Origin: Onchidella celtica | Lineage: Eukaryota; Mollusca; Gastropoda; Systellommatophora; Onchidiidae | Direction: 5' to 3' | Assembly (NCBI GenBank): GCA_963931925.1 | Contig: OZ007582.1 | Coordinates: 23,583,224 to 23,647,223, forward strand | DNA: 64,000 nt | In this document: positions 1-26,037 of the stretch, in pieces | How positions within the stretch are numbered: position 1 is the stretch's first letter | Layout: every line of letters starts with the position of its first letter | Program-made: the position numbers and the translations under genes | The notes under the pieces: model-generated | Database searches by the model: none | The model's input: the letters and a program-made list of their open reading frames with translations, nothing else | What the model was told of the DNA's origin: nothing

Positions 1-1368
1 TCTTGGCGTTATAGAAAACCTGGCATGAAAGTGGAGCAAGTACAGCTGTTGATGGCATAAAGGTTATTTTCTCAGTTTGGGAACGAACGAATGAGGATAA
101 TAAAATGTATAATAGTGCACCAAATCACCAGTTTGTGGTGTAATGAATCAGTGTTAAAGCAGGGTATTATCAAGGAAAAAGTATATTTTCTTCCAAAAAC
201 AAATTACTTTGTGTTGGTTGGTAGCCGTTTTCGTTACATGCCTTCTTATCGGGTTTAATGTTCAGCTAATAATCACTACGATTATTATAGTTATTATTAT
301 TATTACTATGCTCTTGAAAACACAAGTTAGAAAATTTTGGAAGGCATGTAAAATGTTTCCGCTAGAAGAAATGGTAGACTGTTGCCAGTCGTTCTGGTCA
401 TAATATCAAGCTGGTTGTGCTCAGGGGGTGCGGGCGGGCGGTGAAGGAGGGGGGATGTATTTTTCAACATGTCTGCAAATTTTAGGCTCTTTGACGTTAA
501 CTCCGGTAAACAACCGGGTACCCCAGAAGAATGTAAACAAACAAGAGATATAATAGTGCAGGCTTGCCAAGGTCACATCTAGTCATTATAAATTCCAGAT
601 TTCCATGCTTAGTGCACAAATACAGACCGCGGCACAGCCAAACAAGTCAAAAATATGCTAGGTCGCTATTCACCTGTGGGAGGGGTTGCGTGCAAAACTA
701 GACGGCCTGCCAGAGAGCTAAAAGTAACTTATTGTAGGCTCTCTGGGCCTGCCTAGGTTTAGCCCTTACATTCAGAACGGCTGGTAACAAAGGCATTTTC
801 TAGAAAAGGACAGGCAAGGAAAACCTCAAAACTAGGACACGAAGGCCAAATGCACGATGCAGTGAACCTCTGAAAGAATAATCTCAACACAACTATAATC
901 TGATTTATCTTCCAGTTAACTTCACCTTGCTCTCTAGATTATTCAAACATGATTGTTATAAGATCTTTGTTTCGTCGGTGGGGGGGGGGGGGGGGAGGGG
1001 GCTCACCCGAAGGCCAGTAGCCCTGAACATGATTAGGTTGGCTCGTTTTAGTCAACAAGGGACATAAGAAAATGAGTTTCATGCACAAAATCCATACATG
1101 CCGTTATTTATCTCATGCACAGCCTAACCAAGCTTTACTGTTGTTGTTGTTTGTTGTTCCGCTTCACGTAAAAGTTTTTTTTTTGTTATCAACCTTTCAG
1201 AAGAAGTAGAGACAATGAATTATGAATGCCAAAATTCACTTTAGTGGTTGCCATTTCGTCATTGACAGCAAAGTATAGGCATTGTAGATTCTTGATCGTT
1301 GAGCAATTTATTTAACTCAGCCAGTGACCTACATGCATCACTAAATTTGTCTTACTTCTCCCATCCAG
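1..1368. other. Non-coding stretch, no gene recognised
   Basis: I see no gene here. A short sequence at about 14-43 (core GCATGAAAGTGGAGCAAG) recurs inverted at about 2,725-2,745, so both are probably ends of one dispersed repeat. A poly-G tract lies at 980-1,001. Open frames here are short, with no splice signals or protein-like composition. Confidence 0.5.
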
Positions 1369-1556
1369 GAGAATTTGGCCTTGCACTTGAGCCTGACAAA
1401 TTAGGGCCTACGTGCTCCGGCAGTTTTACGTCAGCCGTTCACACGGCAACTAAGGATTCTAAGGAATGCGGGAGATATATGAATGTCACTATTGACGATC
1501 TTTCCAGATCTCTCAAACCTGAAGGCTCATTTAGGTTAGGACATTTGACTGAGTAG
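1369..1556 (+). CDS. Possible terminal exon of an unknown gene
   Basis: A pyrimidine-rich tract ending CCCATCCAG precedes an open frame of about 62 codons ending in TAG. The frame carries two cysteines 17 residues apart and an N-V-T glycosylation sequon. The acceptor is phase 1 with GA as the first exon bases, as in the last exons of the gene family further right. However, it lacks the C-x15-C-x8-C spacing and the hydrophobic tail. It could be the end of a gene starting left of the window, a decayed family member, or chance. No matching upstream exon is visible. Confidence 0.22.
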
Positions 1557-2381
1557 GACATTCAGTGATAGGGTGGACCAAAAGTTGTCTTTTTTAAATT
1601 ATTATTTTATATCAACTATTTCATTCATTTGTATTTCACCTGTACGTTTTGTATTTTTTCAGTGGTGTTTAATTTCAATTTTTATTCATTTGCATTTCAG
1701 TTGTAATATAACAGTTAATAAAATAAGGTCAGGTCATTTGGCCCACTTTGCATATTGGACTGAAAATTAAATTACGGAAATACAGGTTGAAAATGTAGAA
1801 AAAATAAAACAAGCTATAACTTTCGATTGGCCGTTTTCGTTGGAAAGCTGTGGCCATGATCAAATCTTTCGCCATTTTATTTTTCGGCCCATTTGTTGTT
1901 GTTGTCGTTATTATTGTTGCCGTTATTATTGTGATAAATGGCTCAATAAACGCGCAGTTTCTTGCAAATCATGGCTTCAGAGGTCTCAAATTTTGAGTCT
2001 AAAGAAGGCTTGAGTACTGAATGAGTTGGACACACACACAAAAACACATACACACACGCAAGCGCATGCGCAGAACATCGTCATCGATGTCATGTCAGGC
2101 ATGTTTTCGCTGCGAGGTGAAAGTCATGTCGGTCAAGTATGTTTGCGTTGGCTTTGACTCAAACTTGAACTTTCCTTGAATTAACTAACTAGACAGATTT
2201 GTTTCAGTGCTGCTAATGCGCGGGGTGTCCATTAAGCCCACAGCGTACAAAAGTAAGACAATATAATTATAAACTTGACTCAGTGCTCTACGAGTCAGAT
2301 TTTATTTATAATATATTAATATTCTTTATTACACATAAGAGTGACGTTGGAGGGTGTCGTGCCTTATTAGATCTAGGTACA
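1557..2381. other. Non-coding stretch, no gene recognised
   Basis: AT-rich sequence with short TTG/TTA runs near 1,900 and a short CA-rich patch near 2,030-2,060. Nothing gene-like was seen. Confidence 0.5.
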
Positions 2382-2395
2382 TTTATAGTTTCACA

Positions 2396-2574
2396 GTCAA
2401 AATTGGGCAAAAAGAAAAGGTTGTATGTTGCAATGCCCCGCGTGTGAAATAAAACCCAAACAACACGCGGGGCATTGCAACATACAACCTTTTCTTTTTG
2501 CCCAATTTTGACTTTGCTTATAGCCCTGCTGCGACCCCACAGTTTTTCTGTGGTTTTTATGATATTTCGTGAAT
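2396..2574. mobile_element. 179-bp insertion with perfect palindrome and 14-bp target duplication
   Basis: The direct repeat TTTATAGTTTCACA occurs at 2,382-2,395 and again at 2,575-2,588, exactly flanking 179 bp. The first 117 bp of the insert are a perfect inverted repeat: 50-bp arms at 2,396-2,445 and 2,463-2,512 around a 17-base loop. The remaining 62 bp hold a smaller CCACAG/CTGTGG hairpin. A long target duplication plus a 5' inverted copy fits reverse transcription with twin priming, though a foldback DNA element is possible. It has no coding content. If transcribed, the arms would form a near-ideal hairpin RNA. Confidence 0.8.
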
Positions 2575-2588
2575 TTTATAGTTTCACA

Positions 2589-5160
2589 ATATGGTTAGCT
2601 GATAGAAATATTTCTAAAAATGTATAGTTAGTTGATTCATAATTTAGTGTCCCCTGCTAGTAACATGACATTCTAGTCTGCCTTGTGCTTTGAAACTAGA
2701 AGGTGCCCCCCCCCCCCCAACCGTACTTGCTCCACTTTCATGACAGGATTTCCGCAACACCAAGCTTGCGTCAGTAAACTCAAGGGTTCAGGTTTCACGT
2801 CGATAATTTTTGATGTTTGGGGCGAAGCCAACGGTCGTTCTGGCATGCAATACTTACCTCCCCTCTCCTTAGTTCTTCGCACACACACACACACACACAC
2901 ATAGACCTACACGCCCACAGGCACACACACACGCATACATACACATACATACGCACATACAATGATTGCACAGCTCTCTCGCTGACGTCTGGAGCTCCGA
3001 AATACAAAAAAAGAAAAAAGCTTCGTGGAGCTCCGAAATACAAAAAAAAAAAAAAAAGCTTCGTAGTTTGGTTCTTAACATTCAAAATAAACGAATACGC
3101 CACTTTAAATAGTTCGAGTTTGACACGAGGCGGGGTGTGAACTATTCAATTCAGAGCACTCGACGGCAAGAGACCCGCCTCGCAACACTCGAGAAACACC
3201 TGAATAATAAACAAAAGTATTTACTTTTGGCAAGCCTGCAGGGCCGTATAATAATTTACAAGCACATAATGATATGAAAACCATATAGGGTTGTAGTACT
3301 ATCTCTAAAACAAATTATGGTATTCCTCTCATGGACAGGACATGTATCACAATTTACAATAAATGGCAGAGCGTGCATTGCTTACTTAAGCCACATTATC
3401 AATTACAACAATAAATCGATACAGCAACAGCAAATAACCCTAATGGCTCTGCGTGAGGGTCAGCTCGTCTTCGCTTATCCAAGGTAGCTCACGGCTCGAG
3501 GACTAGCTTCTTGTTTAGGCACGACAGAATTACATAGTCGTCCGCCCTCTACTGGACAGATAGCGCTTATGACTTTGTTGATTACATGACCTAGGATACA
3601 AACATAAAGGCCGCCTAGTAAGTCGGCGCCTATAGGTCGGAGCTTTCGGTTACCACCGAGAGCGCCTATGCAACTCATAAAGGCCGCCTACAATTTCGGT
3701 GCATTGCACCTGGTAGGTTTTATTTGTACTTTTTTTTCTGCTCACACTACACACTGCACCACGTGGAATTGTGCAGAGTGAAACTGAGCTGACCAGATGC
3801 TCGCTTTAAACAGTCATTTTGAATCATCATGTCTTTAAAATGATTAAAATAAAAAAAAAATGTTCTCTTTCAAAATAAATAAATTCTGCTCGATGACTTT
3901 GTTAATTTAAGGCCGCTAAATCTAAATCTTCAATAAAATTTCCTCTATCGTCCCGTCAAGATGTGGTTTGGTCAGTAGAAAATCGCCCCGCTCACCGTAA
4001 ATGAGTATGGCCCATCACACCTTCCGTGTCATCGGATGGGTGTCTTTCGGAGCAATAGGAATGTATTTTGTATTCCGATACAAAAAAGTCTGCATCTACG
4101 GCGCCGAAACGGACCGAATGTAGGTGGGCTCTGTGTGCAGTTGTTGAAATTATATAGTGCAATTCTTCTCACCTAAAGCGCCTAGTGGCTCGGTGGCAGA
4201 TTTCGGTGGCCTTTACGTGGGTACCCCTAGGCTGTGGTCTCTCTCTCTCTCTGACTGACTCCACTGCCAATCGTCAGTATTTCGCTTTTGTCTTTACTCT
4301 ATGGCCACTCTCAGGCGGGGCACGGCCGAGCCTCTCCGTGAAGGATATTTCCTTGCAAGTTCACATGAGACTGGGGCTCAATGTGAGCTCGGCTTTCTTT
4401 TATTTGCTAGCAAAATGGACGGTCATGGCAAAACTGCGCATGAAAAGAGGTGAAGTATAACTCAACTTTGCACGCCTTAATCAACAAACAACATCTTCGC
4501 GAATGTTTTAGTCTCATACTCTGCATGCACTATTCACGGTCACTATCTAACAATAACACATGTAATGTTGTGAGCATTGTTAGCATACATGACACCACAG
4601 TGGATCCATGACAGAGTTCATTGTCGGAAAAAGGAATAAAATGTTAGAAAACAAACATGCCCAGTCTAAAAAAAAAATGGAGCCAATCGAAAGGACATAA
4701 TTATGCAATTGTCAATTTTAACATGATAAAACCATTATGAACCGTCAAGGCCAAGTATGTTCCAACTGGCACATTCAATGATTCAAACGTTACGTTCGTC
4801 TAACACTGTTGTAAGGATCACAGAACAAGACTGAATGACTGCGCTGCGGGTTCTGCGATAACTTTAAATAACAATAATAAACCTATAAATAAAGAAGATG
4901 TCATGTGACTTGCCCAGACACCCGCCATGAGTGAAGAGGGACAATATTTGAAGCTGATCTCGGCGTTGCCAGTTCGAGGGAAACAAACAACAACAACAAA
5001 AGTTCCGCTTCAAAGACAAACGTTCTCTCTCTCTCTCTTTCACTTTCTTCCTCTCTCTTTCCCCCATCTCTCTCCTTCTCTCTCTCTCCCCGCCCCTCTC
5101 TCTCTAAAATGTGACAGACTGTTCTATAGTCCTTAAGGCTAAACTATTAACAAATTTTAT
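2589..5160. other. Non-coding stretch with simple repeats
   Basis: Contents: poly-C at about 2,706-2,718; a CA-rich block at about 2,878-2,960; a two-copy tandem repeat of about 36 bp at 2,991-3,064 (GGAGCTCCGAAATAC, poly-A, GCTTCGT); and two copies of AAAGGCCGCCTA near 3,606 and 3,679. Open frames, such as one near 4,185-4,460, start at non-ATG codons and look random. No gene is recognised. Confidence 0.5.
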
Positions 5161-5167
5161 AGGTAGC

Positions 5168-5382
5168 ATCAGTTACCACTGCATTTTGCGGTGCCCATTG
5201 ACGGTAAGTCGATCGCCAATGGCTACCCCAACCCCTTTTCGCCTGATTAGTCAATCTGAATACCCCCCCCCCCCCCCATTGGTACAAACTGACTAGACTC
5301 TCACGATCCCAGGTCCATCTGAGCATTCCAATGCGCACTTGAATTGACAATGGGCACCGTATTCCGCGGTGGCAATTGACAC
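5168..5382. mobile_element. Small inverted-repeat element (MITE-like), about 215 bp
   Basis: Imperfect inverted ends at about 5,172-5,201 and 5,344-5,380 share the core CGGTGCCCATTG. The interior, about 5,208-5,350, closely matches the interior of the element at 47,201-47,688 (shared GCCAATGGCTACCCC, TTTTCGCCTGATTAGTCAAT and CAAACTGACTAGACTCTCAC). A poly-C run interrupts the middle. No open frame is seen, so it is a non-autonomous element. The outer ends differ from those of the 47.2-kb relative. Confidence 0.55.
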
Positions 5383-5919
5383 TCTCTAACAAATATTAGA
5401 ACTTGTCCAATTTAAAGTTGAGTTTTCACCCTGAACGTTTGAGGAAGTCGAGAACTGAATTCCCAAGAGAAAAGTTGCCACAGAACAATTTGCGTCTTTT
5501 CTTATAGACATTCTCTGTACTCATTCCTGACCACGTAAGACGTCAGTTTAACGAATCTTTAATGCGCATCGCATAAAGATTGCGAAAGAATGTCATAAGT
5601 ACTTTTAACTGCCAACAGAGTTTGGACAAAAACGTATCATTCAGGATTGGTTTTTGCAAAAGCTTAGGTGGGTCCTTTAGAAATTAATGCTTTGCAGAAA
5701 TACCATGTTCGAATGAAAAGCCGACTGTTGTATTAAATAAATTCATACTTAAACTGACATTATTTAGATTGTTACTTCATCGAGAAATAATGTGAAGTTC
5801 ATACTATCTCTGCATGTCGTCATAAATTTCCCACTTTAAAATGTCGAGTTAACCTTCTATAATTCAGGAGATCTACTCCGAGGTGATTCCCTTTTGAATT
5901 TATGCGACACAAACAAACC

Positions 5920-6740
5920 AGTGGCCGTATGCATGAACTTGGTGTAAATCAGGTCGGTTTGTACCATGGCACAGGCTTAGTGGTGCTTCCAGCCACCTCG
6001 GTGTGAACTCAAATTTAATCGTTATGCATGAGCTAAAGTTGCACCAACCCCAAACTACTCATCAGTTGCCGCTTACTGCTACAACAAAAATTGACATTGC
6101 GCCTGCACAGAATTTGCACCAGCCAATCAATGCCACGAGAAGGCAATGTCGATGAAAACCAAATAACAGATCGAGCGTAAGTAAAAATCCATTTTTTCCC
6201 CTTGACCCGTGAAAGCGTGGGTTGGAATAAAATGTGAGTTACTTCCTTTCTTTCTTTCTAGCGGCCGCCTCTTTCCAAAGCTTGTTACACATTGCGTAGC
6301 TGATTTAGAGAAAGTGTAAAGTCATGAACCGTTTACACGTGGATGTAGGCTTACGCAAAGTTCATGCATACAGGGTGACGTTTTACTCCACTACGTAACC
6401 ATTTAGTGCGTTACTCAAAGTTCATGCATACGGTCACACTTTTCCAAGGTAGTTACCATCGAGTGGCTAATTTAGTCGTCCTTGGAGAAAGTGTAAAGTT
6501 GCGAATCCTTTTACGCCTTGGTGCAGGCTACGCAAAGTTCATGCATACCGGGTAGCGTTTTGTACCAACGCGTAAGGTCTACAGCACAATATAACCAGAT
6601 ACGCTCAGTTCATGCATACGGTAATAGGCCTACGCAAAGCTTATGCATACCAGGTTACGTTTTGCACCGATGCCCAAGGCCTTCACCACCGTGTAGCCAG
6701 TTACGCACGGTTCATGAACACGGTCACAGGTGCTTAATAA
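5920..6740. repeat. Cluster of iterated GTTCATGCATAC motifs, direct and inverted
   Basis: The motif GTTCATGCATAC or a close variant occurs at 6,360-6,371, 6,420-6,431, 6,537-6,548, 6,608-6,619, 6,639-6,650 and about 6,708. It is inverted at 5,927-5,938 and 6,022-6,033. Several copies are preceded by TACGCAAA and followed by a CGTTTTnCACC-like phrase, giving a degenerate module of roughly 60-180 bp. Inverted copies on the left and direct copies on the right suggest a foldback-type non-autonomous transposon. The cluster ends only about 260 bp before the start codon of gene 1, so it may also affect that promoter. Confidence 0.6.
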
Positions 6741-6886
6741 CTAAGATGCATCGGTGCGCAATAATAAATGCAACTTTGATGCCAGCAGTGCGATACATTA
6801 TGGTGAATCGTTTTAAATAGTCCTCCGTGATTATTGTGCAGCATCAGTTGCTGTTGCTACTAACAAGACGACGGTGGAGCTACTGA

Positions 6887-6925
6887 TATAAAAAATGTTC
6901 CACTAATATCACTTAAACGATTCAT
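6887..6925 (+). promoter_or_regulatory. Possible core promoter of gene 1
   Basis: TATAAAAAA at 6,887-6,895 is followed about 30 bp later by TTCATTCT, which resembles an animal initiator. It lies about 105 bp before the first ATG with no intervening ATG. This is placed by position and motif only. Confidence 0.3.
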
Positions 6926-6996
6926 TCTGGAAGAGAGTGCAGGAATAAGTTGAAAGCCAGACAGTTCCAAGTCGAGAATTTAGGCAGTGTACAGAG

Positions 6997-21163
<14,167 letters not shown>

Positions 21164-22764
21164 ATGTTATGTATATTCCTGAACAATCTTCAAGACACTA
21201 TTGTAAACAGCCAATGATAGACCACTGAATTGTAAATTCCAACATTTGTAAGCCCTGCTATCCCCCCCCTCCCAAATTTCTTACATTTTGAACAGTAAAA
21301 GTCCTGTTAAGATTGTATTTTACAAATATTGTCACTTCGTTATATTATTTTTCTTCAAGTTTCCGAGACACTGACTGGTGAAGTTATGCTTAGGAAATGC
21401 ATTCAATGATTGAAATCGGTTTGAATCAGATTGCTTGGAGGCAGTTAGATGAATGATCAATATCTGCCAAATATTTGTGAACACAGTCAATCTTGACTTT
21501 TAAATAAACTTAAATTTAAATGATCATTGTCTTAATTTCGAGACAGTCACTTTCATCTTGGTCAATACAACACGCTCTCGTTACTTTTTACTGATATTTT
21601 TCTCGTAGGACCGTGAATACAGAAATGCCATTCTCAAAAAGGGACACAGGTGAATCTAACAGCATTTACAACATCAGAAGAATAATTTGACCATATAAAC
21701 TAACTCCGCACAAAGGCCGTAGTTTAAAAAATTAATGACGTTGATTATCTAGCTATGTAGCCAAAATACTCAGTAAGTTTCCTTTATTAAATCGACCAAT
21801 TTGTGCCGTAAGTCCGAGAATGACATGGTGACTGGGTTTGAATTTGAGTTTATTTAAGTTTGAGTTCGGATTTTACGACATGTCAGCACGATAATGGCCA
21901 CTTTGCGCCCTTCGCGGTCTATTTCGGTACACGTTCTTTTTTTATGTTTCGTATTCAGAGCTGTTAAGTTTAACATAGAATTAAATACATTCTTATAATT
22001 TTAATACATTGGGAAAATTCTAAAAAAAAAAGTTCTTTTGCATAGATCTGGAAAAGTGGAGCATAAAAGTTATTAAATCAAATTGTAGGTCTTAGCCTCT
22101 CTCAGAAAGGACAGGTGCGTTGCGGATCCATGTCGGAAAATAATTCTTTCATGGATACGCAGACACAGTGCCTTCTTCGGATATGCATGAAGTCTACACA
22201 TTCAGGTAAAATATGTTTTATTGATAGATGGCAATTGCATGCCAAACATTCGGGGGGAAGGAGGGGGGATCTTCCCCCGTAAGTTAAAAAAACAACGATG
22301 TGTGATGTGGGTACGACCCAGACGGGGTCCGAAAGTTTGTGACCAATCTGCCAAACCTACCTCTAACACTAAAAACAGCCCTCTAAATCCCCTGTGCTAA
22401 AAATGCCAATTTTGGACAGACAAAATACCCTTATTATTATGGAGATATACCCATAAATGTGTTTAACAAAAAAGCCCCTAGACTGATCATCGAAAATAAT
22501 AATATGGAAATTGGTTAGATAGCTGTACGTTAGCTTGCCGGTGTACGTGCACCTGTTTGTTTGAAAAGACAGAGAGCAGATACATTTTGATACTTTCACA
22601 GTAATACCAATTTAAATCGGTGAAAGATCGTTTTCTCGATCAGCCATTTTAAGGCAGATTTGAAAACTAAAAAAAAAAGAAATGTTCAGCAAACGTGTAC
22701 CTTAGTGCATGGAGGTTTGTTCACTGACCATTCACCCATCCTTTTCCCGTCTAAGTGGAGGGCG

Positions 22765-22767
<3 letters not shown>
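21164..22767. other. 3' flank of gene 1
   Basis: Contains the 3' untranslated region with AATAAA at 21,503-21,508, then the dispersed repeat at about 21,840-22,130 (relatives at 7,150 and 48,255). Nearly identical to 47,690-49,165 except for indels. No further gene seen. Confidence 0.55.
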
Positions 22768-22826
<59 letters not shown>

Positions 22827-22827
22827 C

Positions 22828-22868
<41 letters not shown>
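22768..22868. repeat. GA microsatellite
   Basis: About 100 bp of GA dinucleotides with occasional CA interruptions. The paralogous tract lies at 49,169-49,265, so it predates the large duplication. Confidence 0.95.
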
Positions 22869-22870
<2 letters not shown>

Positions 22871-25151
22871 AGGTCTATCCTTGGCAATCCGAGTAATTCA
22901 TTTGGTATTGACCAAGACTGCAAAAATGTTCGGGAAACTAAGGATAGTGAAATCCACAATGATAGATGTGATCAATTTTGAACTTGGAAAATACGTACAC
23001 ATTGAACCATTCGAACATGAAAACTTTTTGATTTTGATCACAGACAAGAAAACGCATGAATGTATTCAAATGCCATATGATTATCATTTCTCATTTAGTC
23101 TGAATATATTGAATATATTCATCATTTCTCATTTTGTAATGTCTAAGAAAACGAACGCATTTTTAAAAACATCAAAATTTTTCCAAAATTTCTCTCATTT
23201 ATCGATTTCTATTCTAGTCAACCACAATTCCATTTCAAATGTATGATGATGAAAGAATTCGCTTGCATAATGAAAATAAAATGTTCAGACACAGCTTTTC
23301 CAATAAGAATTTTTATGAGTTTGACCTGATTTGTATTTTGTTCGTCCTTGCTATGTCTTTCCCCCATTGCTCTGCTTTCTTTTCTTTTATCTGTTCATTT
23401 TGTCTCTTCTTTTCCCATCTCCACTGCTTTTTCGTGTGTGTTGATTACTTAAAGTGTCATTCAGGGGGAACTACAGCCCTTTCTGTTGTTTAATGTGGTT
23501 TTGTTTTCAATGTCTTTAAATTTCATTTAAAACACAGCTTTCTGGTTCTGCCACTGGACTGAGTAATACTGTATAGGGAACGGGATTGAATGACAAGGTT
23601 ACTATATTTAGATTTACGTCATAGGACATTCGAACTGTTCAACGCGGGCGGTTAAGGACAGCTATGGACTTTGTATACACTTTTCATGTGCAGTTGATCT
23701 TTGTGCCTCGAATCGCACTTACAAAGTCCATAACAACTGTGCTTAACCACGGCGTTGAACAGTTCGAATGTCCCATAGCGTCGTCGGTAAATTTAAATAT
23801 AGTAAACTGTGTCAGTAAATCCTGTTCCCTATTTGAGACATTCATTTAATCAAAGACCGTTTCCTATTAGTTTTACAAGCCCGACTTACTTAAGTGACAA
23901 ACCGTCTTAATTTTTTTCACTTCAAGTTTAGACTCATGGAATTTTATACTTTCTGCGGGGCTCTGCAATCGATATCTTTAATCGTTCTGAACAAATTATG
24001 CTTTAACAGACGATTAAAGAATGTCGGAAATAAAAAAATATGGACTGACTTAAAATAAATCTTTTGTGACTTCTAGTGTATGGAAAATTTGGAGCGACGA
24101 GTGCTGAGGGCAATCATTAAAATAAAATGTGAATACATTTTGAAAGCTTTGCAACTGCTAATTATTACGTAGAGGTAGTGACGGAAGTAGACTAGGTGAT
24201 CCCCTAAACAATATAGAGCTTGGAACCACTTGTTACAGAAGGTGTCACAAAGGTGCAAACTAAAACTTAACCAACCTTGGGTGGCCTTAAAAAAAGCAAA
24301 AGAAACAAAAAACAAATTATTTTCAAATGGCTACATTTGCTGATTAGACATTTATCATTTTTTGTGTAACTCTGTGTTGTAATATGCCTTACTTAAAGCT
24401 TGAAATATGACTTAAACAAGTTACATTTATAAAGAATTAATAACATTTTAGAATAATAAAGAACATTTCTGAAATATTTTGAGACCACTGCGGATTGTGA
24501 GGTCTTGAACTGTAGCTCAGTTAGCTCATGTCTAAATCCGGTTCTGCCGGAAAGTTATGAAAAACATGTTGCAACGCTGTAAAGTTTCCATTCTATTTAT
24601 ATAGATTACATTATGGCTGTGGGTTATGGCGCAGTTGGTACCTGCGTTCCATTCTCGGCATTAGAGATAGAAATCTTGTAATGTCGCCTGTACTTGCAAT
24701 AATAATCTCTTATCCTGTACAGTATCTTGTTATTGAGAAAAGAACATCATACTATAATTATGATAAAGGAAGACGAAAGTGTACCGACATTTTGATCCGG
24801 AAAAAAGATGCATTTTCTTCCAGTAGAATTAAAATTTCGTTCTGGCGGTCAGTTTATACAATTGGGACCTTAGTTCTTGTATTAATAGAGCAACTAAAGT
24901 GATCTCAGACGGATCCAGCCAAAGCCTAAAATTAACAGTCAAAAGTAGGTCAGATTACAATAATTGTGCTTTTTTTGGGGTAGGGAATCCCGGCTCAATA
25001 CAAATGAGCTTTCAGTAACACATCACAGAGAGAGCGTGGTTAGTGGTGTTTGCTTAATCTTGACAGTAAAGTTGGAACCCACACAAACACACAGAACCAC
25101 ACACACACAACACACACACACACTATACAAAGACGGGAACAGATTTGCTAG
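22869..25151. other. Intergenic, duplicated
   Basis: AT-rich sequence paralogous to 49,266-52,305 and more distantly to 35,100-35,650 and 37,260-37,700. It holds the MITE at 23,575-23,830. Conserved short open frames (for example 23,239-23,493 against 49,627) look like shared non-coding sequence, since they differ by indels. Confidence 0.5.
23575..23830. mobile_element. MITE, 256 bp, near-complete palindrome, 2-bp target duplication
   Basis: Arms of about 100 bp are inverted copies: left about 23,575-23,672, right about 23,728-23,830. Termini are AGGGAACGGGATT and, on the other strand, AGGGAACAGGATT. The paralogous site at about 37,303 reads ACTGTATTTGAGAC without the element. This shows a TA (or AT) duplication, as in Tc1/mariner-type elements. 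No coding capacity. In the duplicate at 49,781-49,883 only the right arm remains. Confidence 0.82.
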
Positions 25152-25278
25152 CAGATAGATAGATAGATAGATAGATAGGTAGGTAGGTAGGTAGGTAGGT
25201 AAGTAGGTAAGTAGGTAGGTAGGTAGATAGATAGATAGATAGGTAGATAGATAGATAGACAGGCAGATAGATAAATAA

Positions 25279-25358
<80 letters not shown>

Positions 25359-25376
25359 GTAGGTAGGTAGACAGAC

Positions 25377-25424
<48 letters not shown>

Positions 25425-25425
25425 C

Positions 25426-25510
<85 letters not shown>
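25152..25510. repeat. GATA/GGTA compound microsatellite
   Basis: About 360 bp of GATA with GGTA and CAGA variants. Following sequence (GACCCAGAAAGAC) is shared with the arrays at 37,890-38,097 and 63,471-63,829, so the array belongs to the duplicated unit. Confidence 0.95.
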
Positions 25511-25988
25511 CATTCCATGGAAAAGACCTGACCCAGAAAGACCACTAATAACAGTCTTTTCTTAACCCTGTGTAGGTCTACTGTTTTTTCTAGAAAACGT
25601 GACATCAGGTACTCTTCATAATGACTCTGCTCCCTAAAATCTTTCGAAAAATAAGTTCCCATTGTGAAATAATTCCAAAAATATTTAAGGGTCTTACTCA
25701 ATCAGTGGGGTGGAAAATGTGTCCTGCAAAGGAAAATAAACAACATATTATTTCGCAATAACAGGCACTACTTTTGAGGATCGAGAGGAATCTAAGGAGT
25801 GGGTTTGTGGAAGGATACATCTTGAGAATACTTAAAGAAACTTTTACACGCATTTGGACATAATCAAAGACAGATCGCCACCATCGTCTAATCTTTATTT
25901 AGTTTCCCGGTTGAACAATTTGCTCTTGGTAAAGTGAAGAATTCTTTTCAAACCAACTTGGAGAAGAACTTGAACCTGGAACTCAAAG
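25511..25988 (+). promoter_or_regulatory. 5' flank of gene 2
   Basis: About 330 bp before the ATG (25,707 onward) are conserved almost base for base at 52,714-52,988 upstream of gene 3, against a background of indels elsewhere. This suggests the promoter and 5' untranslated region lie here. No clear TATA box; CTTTATTTAG near 25,891 is the nearest candidate. Confidence 0.4.
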
Positions 25989-26037
25989 ATGTTTGCTCAC
26001 TGGATCCATTTCTTTGCTTTGTTGGTTCTCATAGCTG
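25989..26037 (+). CDS. Gene 2 exon 1: signal peptide
   Basis: ATG with A at -3, encoding MFAHWIHFFALLVLIA plus the first base of a Gly codon, then donor GTATGT. A clear hydrophobic signal core. The paralogue at 52,989 encodes the same peptide. Confidence 0.8.

Noticed and set aside
3475..3678. Minus-strand frame and duplicated AAAGGCCGCCTA motif considered as a possible gene or regulatory site
   Set aside because: Two motif copies are too few to support a site, and the frame has no coding features.
22709..22981. Arg-Glu and Ser-Leu repeat frames over GA tracts (also near 44,195, 46,818 and 49,106)
   Set aside because: They are translations of GA dinucleotide repeats with no start or splice context.
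23239..23493. Short frame conserved with 49,627-49,902
   Set aside because: Conservation follows the segmental duplication, and an indel of several hundred bp cuts through it, so there is no sign of protein-level constraint.
24600..24680. tRNA-like A box (TGGCGCAGTTGG), also near 51,907
   Set aside because: No B box at a suitable distance and no cloverleaf could be drawn; at most an old SINE remnant.
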